Assembly (NCBI GenBank): GCA_022606425.2
Contig: JAHDVF020000167.1
Location: 372,001 to 436,000, forward strand
DNA: 64,000 bases
Source: Lepidostoma basale
Lineage: Eukaryota; Arthropoda; Insecta; Trichoptera; Lepidostomatidae
Reading direction: 5' to 3'
In this document: positions 20,873-32,959 of the stretch, piece by piece
How the letters are laid out: each line of letters opens with the position of its first letter
How positions within the stretch are numbered: the first letter of the stretch is position 1
Notes under the pieces: generated by a model
What the model was told of the DNA's origin: nothing
What the model saw: only the letters and a program-made list of their open reading frames with translations
The model's database searches: none
Program-made: the position numbers and the translations under genes

Positions 20873-21520
20873 ATTCAAAATTATTAATGTGTGTATAATC
20901 TAATTTTTAAAGTGTTCTAACCACAATCAATTATAATCTTTTGAGATCCTTATGATTTGCGTTTAGCCAAAAATAATTTAATTATATAGAAGCTATGTGC
21001 ACTGTTGTAATCATGTTGTGTATGTATTTATTTTTGTTCGGTTTTGTGTTGTTGCCTCGATCTTACCATTTATATTAGTCTGTAACAACTGAGACGGAAC
21101 ACAATCTACGTATAAAAGGTGCAAATCTATGCTATAATCGGGAGTCTGTGAATAAGGTTTATCTCGTTCATTCTGCTCCGCACTCGCATTGTACAGGTGT
21201 TTGAGATAATACTTAGCTCAGATTCAAAGACCGGGTATTGTTTGATCACGACTTCTGAGATTATAGCACCGGTAAGCATATTCACAGGTGGAACAGGAAT
21301 AAAGATTATCGGGGAGTGAATGAATACTTTTCAAAAATATTTTTCAGTTATAAAATACCCACAAATATAAGTTCAAGTTTTTTTTTTGTGAAATTCCATT
21401 ATGAATCATATGGGAATTATTAGGATGTAACCCCAGATATAAGTAGGATTTTTTCTGATTCTAGTTGAGCAAATAGGGATTGCTTATAATCTTAAATAAA
21501 AAAACTTTTTTTTAATGTAT
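20873..21520. other. unassigned; promoter-like patch
   Basis: 21060-21330 is GC-richer and contains TATAAAAGG near 21111-21119. It could be a decayed LTR or promoter but nothing else supports that. Confidence 0.35.
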
Positions 21521-21524
21521 ATAA

Positions 21525-22200
21525 ATACTTGTAGACAAATACTGGATTTTACCCATTGCGGGTTTATCATTTTTAAGGATAAATTGTATCTCAATAGAGA
21601 CGAAGATGTAAATTGTTTTTTTTTTTGGAAACAGAATATTGTGGCCAAGGCGTTTACAGGACTTATGACCTGTCATTGGTTAGGTTAAGCGATCGCTTTA
21701 TATTAACAACATTCCCCATTCCGCACTTCTAAGGTATTGGAAACATTCAAGAAAACAAAATGTTGTATAAAAACTGGTCCAAGTTTAAAAAAGCATAAAA
21801 AATTGGAGAAGTATTCTCCTGGCGTTGTCTAGCAATGTAGCCTTTCACATTGCATTAATAAAAAATTCTGCTTAATGCTTACAAATAATCTTAACAGATG
21901 GCGCTAGTGTAGATTGAACAAAAATATGTGAAGTGTTTCTCAACATAGAAGCATATATACATCTTCCAAAAATGTGTCAGACGTGGTGGTCGTAAGAAGG
22001 GCGGAATGGGGATTGTTGTTAACATAAAACGACCGCTTAACCCAACCAATGACAGGTCATAAGTCCTGTAAATGCCTCGACCACCATATTCTGTTTCCAA
22101 AAAACAATTTACATCTTCGTATCTATTGAGATAAAATCAATCCTTAAATGATTAACTCGCAATGGGTAAAATCCAGTATTTGTCTACAAGTATTAATAAC
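21525..22200. repeat. foldback repeat (family G), arms about 210 bp
   Basis: 21529-21740 is the inverse of about 21985-22200. Outer ends read aatacttgtagacaaatact and its complement. The right side extends inward to tggcgctagtgtagattga (about 21900), matching the solo copy at 28682-28992. Contains a conserved hairpin (acagg ... cctgt) near 22052-22072. Confidence 0.75.
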
Positions 22201-23027
22201 ACTCAAGAAAACAAAATATTTAACAATGTATAGTATGTACTAGCAAGAATAAAAATGTTCAGCCTATAAAATATACTAAATTGTCTAGAAAACTGATATT
22301 ATTATTTACAATGAATACTTCATATGGATTTTAATATAAATTTTTGTGTGACAATAAATTAAATCTTAACGTTAATCATGCTTCTGTGTCAAACATATTA
22401 TGTAATAAGTCTAAGAATGTACGATCACTTAAATAAATAAAGTTATTCGGAAGATTTAATCTAGCGGGTTATTCCATTATTTATCGGAGGCAATATATTT
22501 GATTGAAAGCAACCCGCTCCGTTTCGGTCCAGATTGAAAGTTTGCTTGCGTAATAAGACGTTTGTCACTAACTGGAGCCCGTGTCCAAAATCAAGGGCGG
22601 GAATACTTTCCTCTTTCTCCTTCTTTGTAGGATCCCTCGTCCTCTCGGCTGTAATGGATCGGCGGTCCTTTGTCAGGCGGACGTGGAAAGTTGATCAGAA
22701 TGGGGGGATAGTCGAATCCATTTAGGATGTGACGTGTCCCTCATTATACCCCCAGAGATGTTTCGGATGCTAAGAGAAACTAAATTTTCATTGCGGATAG
22801 AACCGGTTTAATAAACATTTTTGCTGTATTGTCTTACGTCTGTAACTATGAAAATTACGTAAACCTCATTTTCTTAATAGTTCATGTAAATAGTTTTTCG
22901 TTTTATAACGAAGTCGTTTCTAAAAAGCATGAATGAAAGTGATTCTGTACAATAATAAAATTGGAATTTTATTTAACTTTTCGAAAACGCACTTACATTT
23001 GTTAAACTAAAAAAAAATAAACTAACT
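22201..23027. other. unassigned; GC-richer 22490-22740
   Basis: A fragment of hammerhead-tail sequence (tctagaaaactgatatt) occurs near 22275. 22490-22740 is GC-richer, no gene recognised. Confidence 0.4.
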
Positions 23028-23395
23028 AACTAACCATCACGCCGTCTCCCCGAAAGGGTAGGCAGAAATAATGGACTGCCACACTTTTCTTTCCTGACAT
23101 ATTTCTCTAGCTTCTTCAACATTCAAACATAGTGTCATGCACGCGCGTGGCCGACATTCAATATTTGATTTATTTGATCGTGCCACGTTTTCCTCGGTCT
23201 TCCTCTATTTCTGGTTCCATTTACATCGTTAATGTATGTATATTTTTTCATTCTTCTTCATTCATTATTTCCATATGTTCAAACCATCTTAATGATCCTC
23301 TCATTATTTTGTTCCTAACACCATTTCATTCACCATTTCATTCACGCATTCATTTCTTATATTTTCATTCGAAACTCTATCATACACAGAGTATT
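23028..23395 (-). pseudogene. family A 3' fragment
   Basis: Tail (TTAG)n at 23024-23036 on the minus strand, then terminal codons up to the VYDRV region (near 23385). An internal deletion removes the codons before the RRACMTRC-type end (near 23148), and the frame is broken. Confidence 0.8.
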
Positions 23396-24119
23396 TATAA
23401 AGTTATACATTGATTTGTTAAACTATAATTTAACAATTTTATTAATTGACTTAATCAATGGCTCTATTTAATTATGTGTTTCAATTTTTTTTTTTTTTAA
23501 TTCTCTTTATTGTTCTATGAACAAGTATTCATTTTACATATACTAATAATTTCCTAGAGTAAGAGTGTAGAGCTTTATATTTTTACATTTAAATGATCGT
23601 TTTAATTTTCTTTGTTGAATTTTTAAAAAGCACCAACCGGTTTCGCTACCACCTCAGGCATGTTTTGGTAACAAACCCAATAAATAATGGTATTTTAATT
23701 TATAAAGTTATACATTGATATCTTCAAACAGACTGTCATTTATAAAAGTAAGATTAAAAGACACTGCAAATTAAATTTGTAATTAATAGGTACACAATTC
23801 TCTTAGAGGCATCGGGAAATAAATTGAAAATCGCTAGATTTCCCATTCTATCGGCCTTCTTATCCAAAAAGTAAATTAATTACACAGATTTATTTCTAAC
23901 CTTACCGCTTAAGGCGTATTGATAGGAAGTCCTCTTATCACCGGCCACCCCGATCGGGCGGGGTGGGGAGCGATAAACGCTATCAGCCCTGGTCTTAAGG
24001 TTGACTGGAGGGTTAGGCCTTCTGTTATCTCCGATGACGAAAGAAGCGCCCGGACTTGCCTAGTGCATGCCACAAAACAAGAATATAATCCATTATTTAG
24101 AAGTAGAGATCTGCAGCCA
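23396..24119. other. AT-rich with a hammerhead-like remnant and GC patch
   Basis: 23630-23690 (minus) has GCGAAA and ACCGGT (23636-23641) but a degraded 5' core. 23890-24070 is GC-richer, unassigned. Confidence 0.4.
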
Positions 24120-24625
24120 AAATGACCGAATTACGAGAACAAGTCAGTAAAGCGTCTGCTATGTCAGGTTGCCTGAAGAATTTGGTCTGGAAGAACAAGC
24201 ACATGCGTATCGACAGCAAGATCAGAATATATAAAACATGCGTGCGACCTATCATGACGTACGCTGTAGAGACGCGAGCTGACACTGTGCGAACCAAGGG
24301 ACTACTAAGAACATCGGAGATGAAGGTCCTAAGATCAATTACTGGAAAAACTCTCCGAGATCGTGTCCGCAACATAGACATAAGAAAAACTTGCGAAAAA
24401 GAGGATATCGTTCAGTGGAGTAGATCCAGAAGAATATACTGGAGGGATCATGTAGCCCGAATGGATGGTGAAAAACTTGCATATACAGCCACTTATGAAA
24501 TCCCCTCCGGACACCGCCCACCTGGAAGACCACCTAAGAGGTGGAGGGACAGCTGGATCTCATCATCCGACGAGACATGACCTCTGTGTCACAGATCGTC
24601 AGATCTATTAAGAGAAGAAGAAAAA
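24120..24625 (+). pseudogene. family C (RTE-like) C-terminal fragment
   Basis: The frame 24122-24580 reads AMSGCLKNLVWKNKHM, RIYKTCVRPIMTYAVETRAD, LLRTSEMKVLRSITGKTL, RIYWRDHVARM and GHRPPGRPPKRWRDSW. This is the conserved region downstream of RT in a common insect RTE-like family. Everything N-terminal, including RT, is absent. It ends with a GAAGAAGAAAAAG tail. The frame is uninterrupted, so the copy is not very old. Confidence 0.85.
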
Positions 24626-24704
24626 GATTGGTTTTACCGAAATGATACTACAACATTACTGACTATTAAAATATAAAACTCAAACCAAATTTGTTATATC
24701 ACAA

Positions 24705-24765
24705 TTTTTTTTCGCGACAGCTGTTTTATCGACCTATGTTGATATCATTGGGTATTGGAATATTT
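24705..24765 (-). repeat. hammerhead-like repeat (ACAGCTGT subfamily)
   Basis: Minus strand: AATGATA, stem II of 5 of 6 pairs (ATCAAC with GTCGAT), AAAA, the palindrome ACAGCTGT and C, then gcga as in 18150. Core boxes decayed. Confidence 0.5.
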
Positions 24766-24918
24766 TTTTCAACTGTGAAAATATGTATACGAGTATATTA
24801 TGTTTCAGCTATACATGTCAGCTGCTATCAATTTAAATTCTGTTGTATTGTAAACAGAATGCTCTTAAATAACTTGAATACCAATTTTAAAATTCAGTAA
24901 TTTTTACATAGTGATATA

Positions 24919-25165
24919 CTGGGTCATATACTGCGTGAGGAAAAGTACCACCTTCTCCAACCGATTTTGGAGGGGAAAATTGAGGAACGTCGAGGGCCCG
25001 ATAGGAGACAAATGTCCCAGCTGCGAAACGTGAGAGAGTGTACTGGCATCCGAAGTGTGGAGGAGCTGTTCCGAGCGGCACGGGACAGGGACAGGTTCGC
25101 CGAGGTGATCGCCAACGTTGGGGGGACCCAACAGGGCACTTGAAGAAGAAGAAAAAGAAGTTTTA
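24919..25165 (+). pseudogene. family B (RTE-like) C-terminal end
   Basis: Starting at 24919 the frame reads LGHILREEKYHLLQPILEG, KIEERRGPDRRQMSQLRN, SVEELFRAARDRDRFAEVI, ANVGGTQQGT and stops at 25143. A GAAGAAGAAAAAGAAG tail follows. It begins without an ATG because of 5' truncation. This is the most complete family B terminus in the window and defines its 3' end. Confidence 0.85.
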
Positions 25166-25244
25166 CATTATTATTTTAAGATTATTTTTGTATCACGTTT
25201 ACCACCCCTAATCTGTATGTTTATAAAGTAGTTAGATTATAATA

Positions 25245-25330
25245 TCATATGTCGATGCCAGCGAGCCTAGCGAAACCGGTCGCTGTCGAAATAAATACAA
25301 AAGTGGAAGCAGTTAAAAACATCGTTTTGT
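25245..25330 (+). ncRNA. hammerhead-like repeat (ACCGGT subfamily)
   Basis: GTCGA, extra T, stem II of GCCAG with CTAGC (one mismatch), GAAA, ACCGGT, C. The 5' box reads UGUCGA rather than CUGAUGA. The tail (ctgtcgaaataaataca, aagtggaagcagttaaaaa) matches 27444 and 50960. Confidence 0.55.
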
Positions 25331-25394
25331 TTCATTATTATCTTAAAATTTACTCTGCAGTATCAGAGTCACGTGGCCGTGTACGGATTTTAAC

Positions 25395-25907
25395 TATATA
25401 GTAAACCATTTTAAGGACGCCCGTCGACAGAATAAGAACTGCTGAAAATCACTATTTTATCAGAGATTAACACTGCCGTATTTACGTGAGAAATCGGAGA
25501 AATCGACGTGCGTGCTACGATGTATAAATATTGAGGAAGCGAGAGAAGTATATCAGAAAATAACAGTATGGCGGTTCATTATTTCTGCTTACCCCTTCGG
25601 TTAGAGGGCGTGATGGTTAGTAAGTTAGCTCGTTGCTCTGCCGTTGATAGTTTTTACTCTGATTGAGATGGGTCAGTAAAAAAAAAATGTTAACATAAGT
25701 CTAGTAATGTTTCAATAGAGTACATGCTTTGTTATTTTCTTTCTTCGTCGGTTATCTCCGATCAAGTTTTAACGCGGGCCACAACATCTCGCGCGTATCT
25801 CCATCCTGGGCCGGAATCATCACATTTCAATAAGTGGGTCCCCTAGAAGCTTATTGATTTTCCAGCAGCCCTTATTCTGTCGGCGGACGTCCTTAAAATG
25901 GTTTACT
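25395..25907. mobile_element. TIR element with about 50-bp inverted ends
   Basis: tagtaaaccattttaaggac near 25400 is mirrored by gtccttaaaatggtttacta ending near 25905; the match extends inward through ccgtcgacagaataag. The interior carries a nested family A fragment (25490-25625) and a GC-richer stretch (25750-25860). No transposase remains. Superfamily unresolved. Confidence 0.65.
25490..25625 (+). mobile_element. family A 3' fragment nested in TIR element
   Basis: Terminal codons (ggagaaatcgacgtgcgtgc, tgaggaagcgagagaag) and the gatggttagtaagttag tail; internal bases lost. Confidence 0.75.
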
Positions 25908-26363
25908 ATTTTAATTACAATCCGATGTTGGCGACTCCAGCCGATTTTGGATCAATTTATTAATAATGCCTTGCAGACATTTCGGAAAGCCAAATTTGTT
26001 AAGAAAGCATCAATATAACTACATTTTTGAATAAATAAAATGAACATGAAATAAAGCGTAGGAAAAACACGTATGTGAAGACTTCAAAAAGTAATTTGTC
26101 GTTGAAATTAATAATTATGTCTAAATGAAAATAATATTTAAAAAATCTTTTTTGCACCCCGGGTATCCGTTGAAGAATGTCTTTCAGGGATGTATGTTCT
26201 CAGAGTCCATTCCTGGATTCACACACTTTGGGGTATCTAAAGCAGGTGAAAACGTTGGTAGTCGAATCGCCATCGTCTCCTGGTGGACTCTCCTTTCGTC
26301 TCCTCCTCATCTCTGCGGCGTCGTATTTACGTTATACTTCGAAGTTTTGCAAGTGTTTAACGA
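25908..26363. other. unassigned
   Basis: 26125-26376 is open in two plus frames but has no recognised motif. Confidence 0.4.
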
Positions 26364-26490
26364 ACTAGCTAGCTAACTATCACGTTGTTTCCTCGAAAGG
26401 GTAGGCAGAGAAGATGAACCACCATACTTCTCTGTCTTTACAAACCTCTCGAGCGTTCTCTACATTCATATATCGTAACATGCGCGTTGA
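26364..26490 (-). mobile_element. family A 3' fragment
   Basis: Tail and terminal codons on the minus strand, diverged from the other copies (ggcagagaagatgaaccacc). Confidence 0.7.
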
Positions 26491-27044
26491 ATGTAGCCTT
26501 ATTTTGATAAATTATTATTTTGGGCATGCAATCCGTGACTTTATCTATAGTGTTTCTTTATCTATGATGCATAAGATTATGTAAGTGTAGGTAGAATGTA
26601 GGTCAAATATTTTAGATTCAAGAATTACATAATATTAGAGAAATATTAAAAGCCTTCAATTCTTGACTCATGTTATTTAACTTTACAGGCTTATTGGAGA
26701 GTTTACCATATTTTTGCTCTAAAATGTAAAACTGTACCTCGGCGTATGAACGGAGACAAACCATTATTATTATTTGGTCCCCAATCTAATCGGCCGGGTC
26801 TCCGGAGCCCCGCCCCCGTCGGCGCGGGGCCTCCCGGCAAATATATTGGGACCATAATTTTACCTTGTCAGCACTTGTGCTTTTATAGACGTTTTTAAGA
26901 AACGGTGAGGATCGCGTTCTGTATTTTGCGTCTTGACTTATTTTTCTCTACGTTACCCATAGCTAAATATTTTCTAAAAATCTATACATAATTTTCTAAA
27001 AATCTTACCCACACAAAAATACGACCTACAACAACAACAAACCA
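26491..27044. other. AT-rich with short GC-rich patch
   Basis: 26790-26850 is very GC-rich; otherwise nothing recognised. Confidence 0.4.
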
Positions 27045-27441
27045 TCACGCCGTTTCCCCGCAAGGGTAAGCAGAGAGAATGGACCGCCACACTACACTAT
27101 CCTGACATACTTTTCTAGATTCGTCTACATTCATACAGCGAGTCAAACACGCACGTCGATTCTTCCGGCTTCTGACATTACCAACCTTTAAAATTTGATT
27201 AATTTGGTCATGCCATATTTTCCTCGGTCTACCTCGATTCTCATCTTTCTTCTGCCAGTTCCATGCTTCGCTTCCATACATAAGGGTTGAGACCAGAACT
27301 CCATTGTGAACGGCCATTTTCACTTTCATTGATAAATTCTTGTTTCCAATAACTATTTTTAAAGCTCTATTCACTTTGTAACCCGCACTAACCCTTCTTT
27401 CAACATCACTGTCCGTTCGGCCATCTGCTGTGAACAGACCA
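27045..27441 (-). pseudogene. family A fragment with internal deletion
   Basis: The minus frame reads LFTADGRTDSDVERRVSAG, MAVHNGVLVSTLMYGSEAW, then jumps from WQKKDE straight to NRGRPRKIWHDQI, RRACLTRCMNVDES and YPCGETA. About 85 residues present in the copy at 35484 are missing, and the junction stays in frame. The apparent N-terminus of the 157-codon open frame is translated from the adjacent hammerhead-like repeat and is not part of the element. Confidence 0.8.
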
Positions 27442-27590
27442 TTCTGTCGATGCCAGCGAGTCTGGCGAAACCGGTCGCTGTCTAAATAAAGACAAAAGTG
27501 GAAGTAGTTAAAAAACATCGTTTAATTTAATTATTATTTAAAATGAACTTCCATCAAGAGATTTCAGTAAAATCATTTGATTATCTTAAA
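27442..27590 (+). ncRNA. hammerhead-like repeat (ACCGGT subfamily)
   Basis: CTGTCGA (27444-27450), extra T, a perfect 5-bp stem II (GCCAG 27452-27456 with CTGGC 27462-27466), GAAA (27467-27470), ACCGGT (27470-27475), C27476. Core position 6 (A in active ribozymes) is U. The tail to about 27590 (agtggaagtagttaaaaaac, ttaaaatgaacttccatcaa) is shared with 4415-4500 and, inverted, with 50850-50930. Confidence 0.6.
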
Positions 27591-28681
27591 GATTTATAAG
27601 AAGTAGCGCAATGCTAATTTGAAGAATTACGTTATTATATCGATTAAATATAATTTATAATTGGACCGAAATTACAATATTTGAATTTGGAATAAAACTC
27701 CATATTTACATTAAAATATAACGATTGAGTCAATATTTGTTCCAAAAATGTTATCTTTTACGTGTGTGCGAGCCAATTGAGTCAATAAACTATTATAAAA
27801 TCTGTTTCCGAACTCAAATAATACATAAGAAGTAATGTTACGTACTCCTAATACTCTGAGATGTTCTCGCCCCGCGTAAATCTGGAATATTGCAAAAGGT
27901 AAACCCGTCGGTAGTCTTGAGAGAAAATTCGTTTCACATTAATTGAGATTTTATCAACAGCGGATTCGCATTATGGGAAAATGAAATGTCTGGGAAAATT
28001 TGCTTTCAAAGAGAGGAGGCTTTCGCTAGAGGGACGTGACGTATTTAACACACCAGAACTGTACTTAATGCGACGTCGTTTAGGGCCCGGTGGGGGTAGG
28101 GGAGAAACTTTCTTTCCGGCCTTATTAATTACTGAATAAATAAGTAAATATTAAAGCGTACTTCAATCGACTTCGATGCTATGTACACGGAATTAGACGT
28201 TAGACATTAGGGTTAGATGTGTCGAGGAATTGTTACGAGTTGTTGTTTCGTTGAAATTTTAAGTCGACCTGTCGCCGGGGAAGGAGAACGCTTATTTCAA
28301 CAGTAATTTCTTTAAAGTTCGTACCACTGTACTCGATTTGAACATTTTTACTTACCGATAATTACGAACGTTATATAACTTATATTAATTTAAGCGCTTT
28401 TTTTTCTTTAAATACGAATATGTCAGTTTATATCAAAATCCTGAATTAAAGCAATGTTTCATATAAATATTTTTCTCATCTCTCTGACTGTGTGTCATCC
28501 AATATGTTTTTAAAATATTCGTTTTTTATTATCTAATATTCAGTATTTCACTAAATGTTCCGTTTTTTTATCAAACAATGTATTTTCTCATTTAATTTTA
28601 CATTTGATTATATATGGCACTCAACTTCGGGAAAATGTATAATATGTGATAAAAATATTATTTTATTTTTAATTTTAATAC
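27591..28681. other. unassigned
   Basis: 27840-28340 is somewhat GC-richer and single-copy here; the rest is AT-rich. Confidence 0.4.
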
Positions 28682-28992
28682 AATCTTCATAGATGGCGCT
28701 TGTGTGTAGATTGAAACTACCATGTAAAGGGCGGTGTTACAGATTAACATATATACAACTTCCAAAAATTTATCAGACATGGTGGTTATAAGAAAAGGTG
28801 GAATGGGGAATGTTGTATTACATAAAGCGTGCGCTTAACCCAACCAATGACGGGTCATAAGTCCTGTAAACACCTCGATCAACCATATTCTGTTTCCAAT
28901 TTGCACCTTCGTCTCTATTGAGATACAATTAATCATTGAATTGATAACCCGCAATGGGTAAAATCCAGTATTCGTCTACAAGTATTTGTTTC
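28682..28992 (+). repeat. family G repeat, solo copy
   Basis: Co-linear with 21885-22200: tagatggcgcttgtgtgtag at the start, the acgggtcataagtcctgt hairpin in the middle, and gcaatgggtaaaatccagta to tctacaagtatt at the end. Present here without an inverted partner. Confidence 0.75.
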
Positions 28993-30254
28993 CATTCAAA
29001 ATATTATTTTAATGTTTAATATTTTTAATTCAATAATATTCTTAATAATCAAACAATTCAATCTCATAAATACAAGCATTGGAAAACCGAATTATTCTGA
29101 ATACCGTTAGAAAAAACGAGGTTAATCTTATGTTACTTCCTATCAATGCAACCTGGAATCATATGGACGACCCTAAACATAGTCTCATATTTCTTATTTA
29201 AGGTATGGCTGACTTTGTGTCGTTTCCCGAGACGCCGGGTATTATAGTAACACTACTACACGCATAGCCAACTTACTTGCCCCCCTACAAGTTTAATAAA
29301 AGTACGAGATATCAAAACAAACGAAAAATTACAATTTTAATAGTAGAAATGGTCGTCCCATGAACGTAGAGTTTAATATTTTTACCGTGTCTGCAGTAAT
29401 CAAAGCGTATTCCTTCAGAAGTGGGTAAACGTATCAAAATAAATAAGCAACATTTAAATGTACACTTTCCACGAAATTCCGCAGCTACTTTCCTTGACTT
29501 TTTATACCACGCAAATCCTCTCACATCCCCCAACGGCGCTCTATTCTTTATTAAATTTAAAATTATATCTCGTCTCACCGAGCCGGCATTCCCAAAAGAA
29601 AAGAGCGGATACTTAGAACACTATCGCTGCAAGTCACTCGTTCCCTAACTGCTTTTACAGCACTCCCGCCGCGTTTGTCATCCATGCCTCAAATTTTAAA
29701 CGCGATGAGACTTTTCTTACAGCCACATTAATTAAAATAGAAAACTATTTTCTCGCCCCCTTGCTTTATAATATTTTAATGAGTTTTATTTTTTGCTGGA
29801 TTATTTAAAAAATCTTTTTCGTCATCAACTTTGTGTGTTAAATGTTTTTAAAATCTTGAATTTGTGTTATCCCAAATATCGTAATTTAAAAAATTACATA
29901 ATTTATTCTCAAAATTCTCTATTACGAAATTTTAAAATTTTATTATATACTTAAAATTTCATCTCAAGTATTTTAATGAACAGTATTTGACCTAAAAACA
30001 TGGTATATTTTAACACTTTGGCTTCGTTAATTTGAGTGAATCTATGGAGTGATAGTTTTTAAAACTACAAAAAACTTTTTAATTTCCTTATTTTTCTTTT
30101 TACATACATTATATCTATCCTATTGATGGGTTGCTGAAAACTTTTTAATGAATTATAAAATACAGTATTAAATAAACAAAAAAAAATGTAATCACCTCTC
30201 AGCAGAATACGAATTTCTTGACTCTTAAACATAGATTTTGAATGGATGCACCTG
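28993..30254. other. unassigned
   Basis: 29190-29720 is GC-richer; open frames at 29312-29648 overlap on both strands and show no motif. 29720-30250 AT-rich. Confidence 0.4.
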
Positions 30255-30430
30255 ATTATTGAAGTAACAATAGAGGGTCGACAAGGTGTTGGCAGGAGGC
30301 GAATCTCCTGGCTTCGTAACTTAAGGAACTGGGTGGGCAAAAAAGCGTTGATGAACTATTTCGAGCTGCCAGGTACTTTCAAGTGATAATCAGTGTTGGC
30401 GAACCTAACATGACACCGAAAGAAAAAAGG
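30255..30430 (+). pseudogene. family B (RTE-like) C-terminal fragment
   Basis: Reads TIEGRQGVGRRRISWLRNLR and then decays; retains the aagtgataatcagtgttggcg end motif equivalent to VIANVG in the 24919 copy. Confidence 0.75.
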
Positions 30431-30474
30431 AAACATTTGTGAATAAGAACTGTTAAGAAAAATTTTCATGAATC

Positions 30475-30892
30475 TTCTTATTTTTCTTACTTATTGTAGA
30501 CCTATGTGGTCTATTCTCCAGTGTTGCTCCTCCTGTGAGGTAGATTCCCAGCTATCCTTCCATCTTTTAGGAGGTCTTCCACGAGGACGAGTCCCATGAG
30601 GTTGATTATGAGGCAATGCAATATAGGGGAGTCTGGTGGTGTCCGTTCTTTGAACTTGAGCGTACCAGTCCCTTTTTCGCTGTCTGCTCCATCTTATAAT
30701 ACATATCTCTCTTATTCTGGTGTTCCTCACGCGATCCCTTATTGTCTTGCCTGCTATCGTCCTCAGTGTCTTCATTTCGGAAGTCCTCAAAACTTGTTTG
30801 GTCCTTACTGTGTCTGCCCTTGCTTCAACGCCATATGTTATTATTGGTATTACGCATGCTTTATAGATTCTCATCTTAATCTTAATGGCCAT
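30475..30892 (-). pseudogene. family C (RTE-like) C-terminal fragment
   Basis: 133 open codons (30491-30892) on the minus strand: RIYKACVIPIITYGVEARAD, VLRTSEMKTLRTIAGKTI, IIRWSRQRKRDWYAQVQRTD and GTRPRGRPPKRWKDSW. Same family as 24120-24625. RT is missing. Confidence 0.85.
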
Positions 30893-31172
30893 GTCACGAA
30901 TCTGATATTCATATTCGAATATTCATTTTATTGTTATCAACGTCAGGGGAAGAAATATGAAGCTTGTTTTTATTGTATGTTTTTAATTGTATATTAATTA
31001 TATTCATAAATTATTCTCTATTACTTGACAATGCCTAAGGTTCGACAATATATAATATAATTATTTTTATTATGTTTTCTGTACTTTAAGCGTAGGTCGA
31101 TGATGTGGAAATATATATTTTTTAATAAGACTCCGATCGGTATATAATTTCAATTATATATTTATATAGTAC
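30893..31172. other. AT-rich spacer
   Basis: Nothing recognised. Confidence 0.4.
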
Positions 31173-31293
31173 AAAGAGATGTATGAACGTTGAGAAAGTG
31201 AGAGGAGCGTGTCAGGAAAGAATAGTGTGGCGGTCCATTATTTCTGCCCACCCCTTAGGGAGACGGTGTGATAGTTAGATAGTTAGTTAGCTT
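31173..31293 (+). mobile_element. family A 3' fragment
   Basis: Terminal codons (gtatgaacgttgagaaagtg, gtgtggcggtccattatttc) and the tail gatagttagatagttagtta. Confidence 0.75.
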
Positions 31294-31839
31294 TAGTACA
31301 ATATGTATTGCGTTAAAACCATTGACTTAATAATGATCGTATTCACCTTACAATTACCCCAGGAATTATTTCCAAGTCGGGTTCTATTATTTTCTTTCAT
31401 TTGATCGCGTAGACTACACTAATATTCCGTTTGCATTCGCTAGGGCTCTGTAATTATACATACAATACCAAGGAACGAGACAAGTCTGAAATATGTAGTA
31501 CTAAGCATTAATCGATATTCGTTAATTATACTCAATAATTGATGGTGCATAGTGCAGTCGGAACTGTGGTATTTATCGCCGTTTGCTATTGAATAGTTTA
31601 ACAAAATTGAACAGTGACGTTTGCTTAAATTTGTTTGTTGTAAAATAATTAAATAATCCAGTTCTGTGGATAAATTTAGAACATATATTAATGAGAAGAT
31701 AGCAATGATTCTATTGTCTAGAATGAAGTTCGGTGAGCATTTATCCTTAGACAGCTAGAATTACTTGTAAGTGTCCAATGAACTATAATAGATAAAAATA
31801 AAATACATAATATGCAAAAATTTTATATATAAAAATAAT
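31294..31839. other. unassigned
   Basis: No recognised feature. Confidence 0.4.
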
Positions 31840-32010
31840 GAGAACCTTTACAACATAGTGGAAAGAGCCATGACTGCCACAGAGAAAGTCCCAGATTCGG
31901 TTCCCATTGATGGCTGTGTGATTGTAAAAAGTTGGTCTGGTGTAGAATTCTCGCTATAGTAAAATGACGATAGATTAGCTACCTATCACATGTCATGAGA
32001 ATCAATAGCT
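31840..32010 (+). mobile_element. tRNA-derived SINE, diverged copy
   Basis: Keeps the B-box region (agattcggttccc) and the body tagctacctatcacatgtca; the A box is mutated. Confidence 0.75.
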
Positions 32011-32954
32011 CAAAAGATGTATCCAGTAATTGGGTTCAAATAATCTACTACATACAATTGTGGAAAGCAACGAGAAACTACTACATTAAAGGTCCAAGTG
32101 GCATCCCAAGAAACAGCAAAAATGTTACATTTTGCTACAAACAACCTTGGATTGACAATAGAAAAAAAATGAAAACGATGACCTACTAAAACCCTTTGCC
32201 CTAACCACATGTATTATTATAAAAAATTGTAAATATGGATCGATGAGTTCAATTGTTCTTTAATATTCACCCAAACCATTTCAATTGAATTAAAAAATTA
32301 TAACTCATTTTAATTATTTTTTATTAGTATAGTAATGTAAAATCAGTATTTTAAATATTGAAGAAATCGTTGGGCTTTTTTAACAATATTACCATTCTAT
32401 ATTTCTCTCTTGCAAAATCGTATCTTCCGATACACATGAGTTAAACTCAATTTTAAATGTGTTCTTTTTATTGATAAATTATATATTTCTTTTAAAATGA
32501 AAGCTTCAACTCAACATGTTTGTATGAAAATATTTAATTCTAATTTATTTTCAAAATATGGCGACCTTTAACCGACAATTTTATAACCTGCCACTAGAAA
32601 AACGTTATTTCCAAGTGGCCTAGAACAGAGCCCGGAGAACTCTCACAGTTTGACCAACTTTGGAACATTCGGCGGTTTTTTCAAACTACCATCAAGCTCC
32701 CGCCCTTTTCTCCCGCCCGCCGCCGGCCCTCCCCGCCCCTCCCGCGCTCGTCCTGATCCATTGATCCAGCCCGGCTCCGGGCGGAGGATCATACTTTCCC
32801 AATGTAATTGAGAACGATGAACATTCGCTCCAAGTGTTTCTAGTACTCATTTTAATTAAGTTAGCAATACCGTGTTGCATTACATAGTTGAATGAAAAAT
32901 ATTTCAAGTGTATCTAATTACAATGAATAAATGTTAATCACACCAGAGTTGCAA
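32011..32954. other. unassigned; GC-rich patch 32600-32790
   Basis: Mostly AT-rich. The patch contains C-rich sequence (cccgcccgccgccggccctc). No gene recognised. Confidence 0.4.
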
Positions 32955-32959
32955 GAAGG

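Noticed and set aside
21060..21330. Promoter or solo LTR with TATAAAAGG
   Set aside because: A single TATA-like match without duplicate copy, terminal motifs or downstream gene.
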